A DNA stretch of 64,000 nucleotides from contig CM055612.1 of NCBI GenBank assembly GCA_029379385.1, forward strand, positions 18,910,001 to 18,974,000. Reading direction: 5' to 3'. Of this stretch, positions 57,893 through 64,000 are shown piece after piece. The position numbers and the translations under genes are program-made. The stretch comes from Quillaja saponaria (taxonomy: Eukaryota > Streptophyta > Magnoliopsida > Fabales > Quillajaceae). Each line of letters starts with the position of its first letter. The stretch's first letter is position 1. Under the pieces are notes generated by a model, which did no database searches, was not told the origin of the DNA, and was given only the letters and a program-made list of their open reading frames with translations.

Positions 57893-60800
57893 TTTATAAT
57901 GAATGTCACCACTACCAAACCCATCGGTTGACATTGATGAAGGACAAATTAGTTACCACTTAATTTTCTATAAATTTGTGCCAAGTGTTGCTAATTGTAA
58001 CTACCATTATATGTTAGATTATTTGCTTTGATTATAGTTTGAAATTTTTTCACTCTTATCCATATTAGCACATAGATCCATTATTTCCTTATATGGTGCG
58101 GACACAATCATATCATAGTCGTGGATCATTGTGTCTTCACCCTTGCTCTTTGTGCTAGCATTATGCCTTTGAGTTAAATTAAATTTTCAGGAGTCATATT
58201 ATGTGTTGTTGGTTATGTTTTGTAATATGGGGTGGACATAGCATACTTAGTAATATGTCTTGGTAAATGAAATTAATATGTACTAAATTTTACAATTGAG
58301 TCAGCAAATTCACTTGCATCTGGTGCTAGGTGAGATTTGGACTATTGGCGATTTGGACTTGGTTCGTATGACAGATTTGATTGGAATCAGTAAGGTTAGG
58401 ATTGTGTTGTGTTAGTTTATTTATTTAGTCTTCCTCTCTTTTGGCCCTCTACAATTATCAAATAAATATCACTGCTTATGGCCATCATGACAATATAAAA
58501 TAGTTTTTTTTTTTTTAATTTTAATTTATGTTTTTGTTTTTTACCAACTGACAATCACCTTTATTTTTAATTGTTCAAACACAGTGTAAAAAACAAGAAG
58601 CACTAAAAACAATTGAATGATATAACTAAATAGAATTTATGTTATTGGACTGTTTGTGTATAAATATCACACAAAGACAAACCATCAAAATGACCAGCAT
58701 TCATAAACATTACTAGCAGGTAACAAACTCAAAAAAATAGCTCCTTTATATGCACACTGAAAAAGGGTCATCCATTACTAGCACACTCAAAAAAATACAA
58801 CCCACTTGCATAAAAATATAAGGATTAGGCATGAAGTAATGTCAAATCTAAATATCTAATTAATTGTTACACCTATATAACCATTGATCTGATGCATAAG
58901 GGAAGTCACCTTTTTTTTTCCTCGGCCTTCGGCTGCAACCTACATTTATGCATGAACATTTATGCTTTGAATATGACATATTCAACAATGTTATTATAAG
59001 GCTTCATGATCAACTACACGATCATGTTTCTACGGATTCCGGCATTCATTGGCTACAATGATAATATTTAAAATTTTAGATAACATAATTTTCAAATAGT
59101 GTGTATAAGGTTATAAATGAATAGATAATTACCCTAATACTATAAGTCTTGGAGGCCCCCCTTACTCCATCCATTTCATTACCCACAATCCACAGTCATT
59201 CCTAGACAAAATATAGAATTCTTCAAACCAAATTCATAAAACCATGTAATAAAGCAACACATAATTAAATTAGGCCTTAAATTATGTAACAGCTATGATT
59301 GTAACTTACATTCCCATTTGGACAGGAACCATTTCAGGCCTATAGATAGTAAAGTTTGAAAATACCTTTCATGATTTCTTTCCTTGCTTGTGGAAATATT
59401 TACTAGCAAATAATCTGCAAAAAAAATAAAAATTCAACTACATATGTAGAATAAGGCAAAATCATTAAAAAAAAATTAATTATCCTTAGTTAGATGAATT
59501 CACTATGAGTAACCAAAAGTAACTAAGCACATACAATTTTTTTGTATTTTCTGAACTCGAATGTTGTTGGGACACAACTCAAGTAAGAAGTATACACATC
59601 TGACCATCTTGTCATAGTAATAAAAAATTGCGAGGAACCAAAGCACATTATTATAATTGATTGGAATGTAAATCTAAACAAAATTAAAATATATTAGACT
59701 AAAGTTATATTTAAAGCATATCATGGTTTGTTTATATGAATATATCTTTACGCGATGGCAATCATGCAAATATGACATGAATCTATAATCGCTCCAAAAT
59801 GTACGAATGCATTGATCGACCCTATATTTAGCATTTATTAACACCATTGCCTACATAAACATAAACACATACCAAATAAATTTAAGCATACTGGCAGTAG
59901 TTTTTCAAACTGTATTTACTACATAACATGTAACAAATTTAGAAATACTGAAAATGTGGGTGGCAAGAATCAATGCTGCATCTATATTCCACCAAATTCT
60001 TTCTCTCGGTCAATTAATTAATAAGCCCATATATGAATCACTTGATTTTTGATTTAACAAAAAATTATATACCAAACTTAATACATCTCCAAGTTATGGA
60101 ATTATAATATTTATAATTTATTAATCACATCATACCGTATCTCCTTCCCTATCTTAAATCAATGAATAGATTATGTGACCCAACATCAACCAATATATCA
60201 CTATGCACAATGACAAAAATAATAACGCATCAGCATCACAAAGTGATATTAAAGCATACAAAAATGGAATTTTAATTTATCATTATGCAAATGTAGCAGT
60301 GATTCATAATTTAAATTAATATCCTCCTTCGGTACTCCTTTTGCAAATGTATAGGCCAACACTGCTTTTTCATCCTTAGTCAGACAATATGCACGGTTCA
60401 ACTTGAAGGGAATTTCTACTCCCTGAAATGAGGAGCATAAATATTATAAGTTAAGATAATTTAGTTTTATATAATTAAATAAAATGGTTTTATAAGTCCA
60501 ACAATTGTTAAATTTTTACCTTTGGCAGGTGAATCTCAGAATTTTGGTTTGGAATTAATCATTCACTCTTATTAGCATGAGCAATGACTCTTCGAACAAG
60601 ACTCTTTCACACTATTCAGATCCATAATTGTTCATTGTGTCTTTGTCACAACTTAGAATAATACTATCCTTTCGTATCTATATTGCAATTAATGGTAATA
60701 GTATTAATGAAGTAAAATGTAGAGGTAATTTTATATATATGGTGACTAAAATAAAACGTATCAATTACCCGCGTTAAAATAGAAAACAATGTACTCTATT

Positions 60801-61669
60801 TAATGTATTATGCATATATATCATATGTACATAGTCGTTCATATTCCCATAGGAATGCATGGAGACATTTAGCATTGAACAATTTTACTCTTAGTTTGTG
60901 AAGGAAATCCATCTTTGAAAACTAGTTTCTTTGCGTGAGGTGAAACCAGTTGCTTTTCATTGTATCTTTTTAGGCTAACCCACTCCCCACTAATTTGTTT
61001 TGCTTGAATTCCATCTTTTGCTTCACAGCGTCCACCATTTGGGAAGTTGCAACAATAATGGTAGTTAAAGTTGATATTGAGTTTGTGATTGTGTTCATGT
61101 TTTCGTGCAAGCTATTTGGGCTACTAATGATCATTTACAAATCACATCAAATGATATAGTTTCACTAATTTGATGTTAAAACTTTCATATTCCTCCTCAT
61201 CATCGCTATTCGAAGCTATTCTCCGAATTCACTGCACTTTCCTCTCTCCTTTCACTCTAGTGGATATGAATGGTAGTTTACTAGTTTACCTCCTTTCTAT
61301 GGTATGGCTTCACGTTGATGTTGCCTGTGCTTTGATCAATAATCCTCCACCTTGCAATACCTTGTACAAGTTGGGTCAGATGTCATAATTCATTGGACAA
61401 GTTAAAGCTAATGACATGGACGACTCATTATGAAATTGGTAAGACAATGATGAGACATGTATGGTCAATTTTTAATAATATTTTATTGGCAACTAAGAGT
61501 AATTACTTAAGTGTTTTGGTTTGATTGTAATGCTAAACTCATTAGTTGAGTAACAAAATAAATTGGCCATTAATATATCATCTGCCGGTTATATATATAT
61601 ATATTAAGGAATATAAATTTGTTTAAACTCTTCATATTGTTATTGTGAAGCAATTAAACAATTTATTTA
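57893..61669. other. Intergenic, with one unassigned exon-like piece
   Basis: Mostly AT-rich without recognised genes. On the minus strand about 60425-60250, after TTTCAGG, an open piece reads VEIPFKLNRAYCLTKDEKAV then LAYTFAKGVPKEDINLN. It resembles linker sequence seen before Ulp1-type protease domains in transposon-derived plant proteins, but this is a guess. The open frame at 61170-61388 shows no family features. Confidence 0.3.
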
Positions 61670-62712
61670 ACTAACAAAGTCTCTAATCGCATAGTCATAC
61701 GAGTATCTACATATGATTACTAATTGGGTAATTGTAATAGTAAAATACGCATCCATTACCTAAGTCGTTAATGGTGTAATCGTAAAAGTATAATACATTT
61801 CCAATAACTAAGTTTATCACGTAATTGTAATAGTATAATACGCATCTACTACCTAATAGTAATACGGTTCGATTAACTCAATCTCTATTCGTGTAATCAT
61901 ATGAGTATAAATCGTATCCACTTCCTAAGCTGTTAATCACATAATCGTAAAAGTATAATATGCATCCACTAACAAAGTCTTTATTTGGGTAATCGTAAGA
62001 GGTATAATACATCTATTACCTAAGTCATTAATCGAGTAATCGTAACAATATAATATGTTTCCACTAACTAAGTTGTTAATCACGTAATCGTAAGATTATA
62101 ATATGCATCCACTAACAAAGTCGTTAATCGCATTATCGTAAAAATATAATATACTTCCACTAACTAAGTCGTTAATCACGTAATAGTAAGACTACAACAT
62201 GCATCCACTAACAAACTTTTTATTCGCTTAATCGTAAGAGTATAATACGCACCCACTAACAAAGTCTCTATTCGCAGATCATAAGAGTATAACATGCATC
62301 CACTACCTAAGTCATTAATCGTGAAATCGTAATAGTATAATATGCTTCCACTGACTAAGTCGTTAATCGCGTAATCGTAATAGTATAATACACATCCACT
62401 AACTATGCTGTTAATCATGTAATCGCATAATCGTAAAAGTATAGTATGCATCCACTACCTAAGTCGTTAATCACATAATCATAAAAGCATAATACGTTTT
62501 CACTAACTAAGTCGTTAATTACGTAATCGTAAGACTATAATACGCATCCACTAAATAACTCTCTATTCACGTAATCATAAGATTATAATACGCATCCACT
62601 ATCTAAGTTGTTAATCACATAATCGTAAAAGTATAATACGCTTCCACTAACTAAGTCGTTAATCATGTAATCGTAAGACTATTATGCACATCCACCAACG
62701 AACTCTCTATTA
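61670..62712. repeat. Satellite array, about 48-bp unit, roughly 20 copies
   Basis: The unit is TAATACGCATCCACTAACTA then AGTCGTTAATCACGTAATCG and TAAAAGTA, about 48 bp. Around twenty units can be followed, some with indels (for example an extra GCATAATCG near 62425). Three variants recur: A (CATCCACTACCTAAGTCGTT), B (CTTCCACTAACTAAGTCGTT) and C (CATCCACTAACAAAGTCTCT then ATTC). The order A-B-C is visible at 62448-62590 and again at 62591-62712, suggesting a 144-bp higher-order unit. The edges fade into AT-rich DNA. Confidence 0.9.
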
Positions 62713-64000
62713 TACGTTAATCATTTCAAAGTAAACTACTTTATAAACATATAAATTATAAGACTATAATATTCATACATATGTTATTTCATATGTTATT
62801 TTCTATTTACTTCAAACAAATAACAATTTTTCATATTATTTTATCATAATAATAATTTTTTTTCAGAATTGTTTTTTTTTGTAATTTAATTTGTTTGCAG
62901 TTTGTAATATTATAATAAATGTAATTACTAAGTATAAAACTAGTAAAATAGTTTATAGATGGATATATGAAAAGTCTTTGGTTAGAATGGTTGGCTAAAA
63001 TGACTGTTAGATATGGAGTTATATGTTCTGTGTTTCATTAGTCCATTTCCTTCCTTTTTTCATACCTCTTCTCCTGTATCATCCGTCTCCATCTTTCTGA
63101 AAAAAAAAAAAAAAAAAATTGCGAAAACTAGATTTATATTCAAGCCTACCCCAAATTTAATTTGTGTTATCTTTTATAGTGTACTACTAGACTCCATTAT
63201 TTACTTATCAAGCACAGGTGGGAATCAAAATATAAATACACAGTGGTGATAAAGTTTTTAATTTTTAAAGAGTTAGAGTAGAAGATATTTTTAAATAAAT
63301 CAATAAACCAAAAATAATATGGGAAATTGTTTGATTGTATATAGCAGAAATCTAATGCTAAGTACAATATCTATGTAAGCTATCTTCAATAAAATTTCAA
63401 TTAACAAAATTAATAATTATCAATGGAAACAAAATTCAATAAAATTAATAACTATCTTCAATAAAATTTTAATTAACAAAATTTATGGAAATTTCCATAA
63501 ATTTGATAATTAGAGCCAAAAGATGGGAAATTCATTTACCACCACTAAAATCTTACCCATGTGAACAAGTACATTTTTTATTGTAAAGTATTTGTTATCT
63601 TCTATTTTCAAACAAGTTTACTTAGGAAGGATAGAAGTAGAAGCAATCATATACTGTTCTAAACAAATAAAAGTACAAGTGTCATATCCCTTAGGTTGTC
63701 ATCACATTGTACAATAAAAAATAGATAAAGTATCTCGTCTTTTAACTTGCATGTGAATAACTCCACATGCCTATATATCTTTATAGCCTCTATAAAGTTG
63801 AGGCAAAAGTGTGGAATTTTGGACAGAAGGGTCCAAATTGTAGGATTTTTATACAAAATGAGAATTTTTTTTAGTTTAATAGCCAAAATGGGGTAAACTC
63901 TGAAACAGTATTTTCAAAAAACGGTTTCTGGGTCTGACTCACCATGCCATGTCATCTCACTTACCCACAACACATACGTCACGCGCCAGCGTGGTAAAAT
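62713..64000. other. Intergenic to the window end
   Basis: No gene recognised. A-run at about 63102-63118 after CCATCTTTCTG. 63355-63500 contains short direct repeats (CTATCTTCAATAAAATTT twice). From about 63800 the sequence (AAGGGTCCAAATTGTAGG, then CACGCGCCAGCGTGG at the end) has the look of the edge of a repeat that continues outside the window. Confidence 0.4.

Noticed and set aside
62176..62451. Open frame of 91 codons on the minus strand with an internal protein repeat
   Set aside because: It lies wholly inside the 48-bp satellite; 48 bp is 16 codons, so a stop-free monomer frame repeats itself. No start context or family.
61670..62712. CRISPR-like look of regularly spaced repeats
   Set aside because: The whole 48-bp unit is repeated and there are no unique spacers; the host is a plant. 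It is a satellite.
1..64000. tRNA, rRNA or other structured RNA genes
   Set aside because: I saw no tRNA A/B box pair with a cloverleaf, no rDNA and no snRNA-like segments; a covariance-model search would be needed to exclude small ones.

Overview
The window looks like intergenic or pericentromere-like nuclear DNA of a flowering plant, most probably a eudicot. It is very AT-rich with long T/A runs and microsatellites. Every recognisable host gene belongs to a plant family: CYP82 cytochrome P450, NAC and B3 transcription factors, an At3g27390-type membrane protein, and ubiquitin-activating enzyme E1. None of the host genes appears intact. All carry nonsense codons, frameshifts, lost splice sites or truncations, so this is a graveyard of duplicated gene pieces mixed with transposable elements. 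I cannot name the species from the sequence.

Layout. 1-470: 3' end of a Ty1/copia element with its LTR. 1.1-2.2 kb: a CACTA-like MITE and a probable solo LTR. 2.75-9.7 kb (minus): two CYP82 pieces, one N-terminal fragment and one nearly full-length two-exon pseudogene, separated by a decayed Ty1/copia element (plus strand, about 3.26-7.69 kb) that sits about 40 bp past the P450 stop codon. 10.1-11.2 kb (minus): remnant of an At3g27390-like membrane protein. 11.6-13.6 kb (minus): NAC pseudogene 1. 13.6-20.6 kb: AT-rich DNA without genes. 20.66-20.95 kb (minus): C-terminal fragment of E1. 22.7-23.6 kb (plus): NAC pseudogene 3. 24.17-24.63 kb: a hAT-type MITE with a near-perfect 8-bp target duplication. 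25.1-26.2 kb (minus): NAC pseudogene 2, a diverged segmental copy of pseudogene 1. 28.7-32.0 kb (plus): decayed hAT transposase.

34.46-37.5 kb (minus): LINE with reverse transcriptase, zf-RVT and RNase H remnants. 38.8-40.4 kb: a second LINE whose 5' part is inverted, as expected from twin priming. 40.98-44.69 kb: a noncoding repeat family present in opposite orientations, with a conserved 26-bp hairpin motif. 42.67-53.49 kb: a direct tandem duplication of about 5.4 kb per unit, high identity by eye, each unit carrying an LTR-like promoter. 53.5-54.5 kb: decayed tandem repeats. 54.67-55.40 kb: an inverted-repeat element. 56.48-57.89 kb (plus): a three-domain B3 (REM/VRN1-like) pseudogene. 61.67-62.71 kb: a roughly 48-bp satellite array with a probable 144-bp A-B-C higher-order period.

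There is no operon-like cooperation between genes here. The common theme is duplication followed by decay: tandem or segmental gene copies (CYP82, NAC), small tandem duplications of 36 to 47 bp inside pseudogenes, a 5.4-kb tandem duplication, and insertions of copia, LINE and hAT elements. I found no convincing novel molecular system. The most informative structures are the 5.4-kb duplication, the twin-primed LINE, the NAC lesions and the higher-order satellite.
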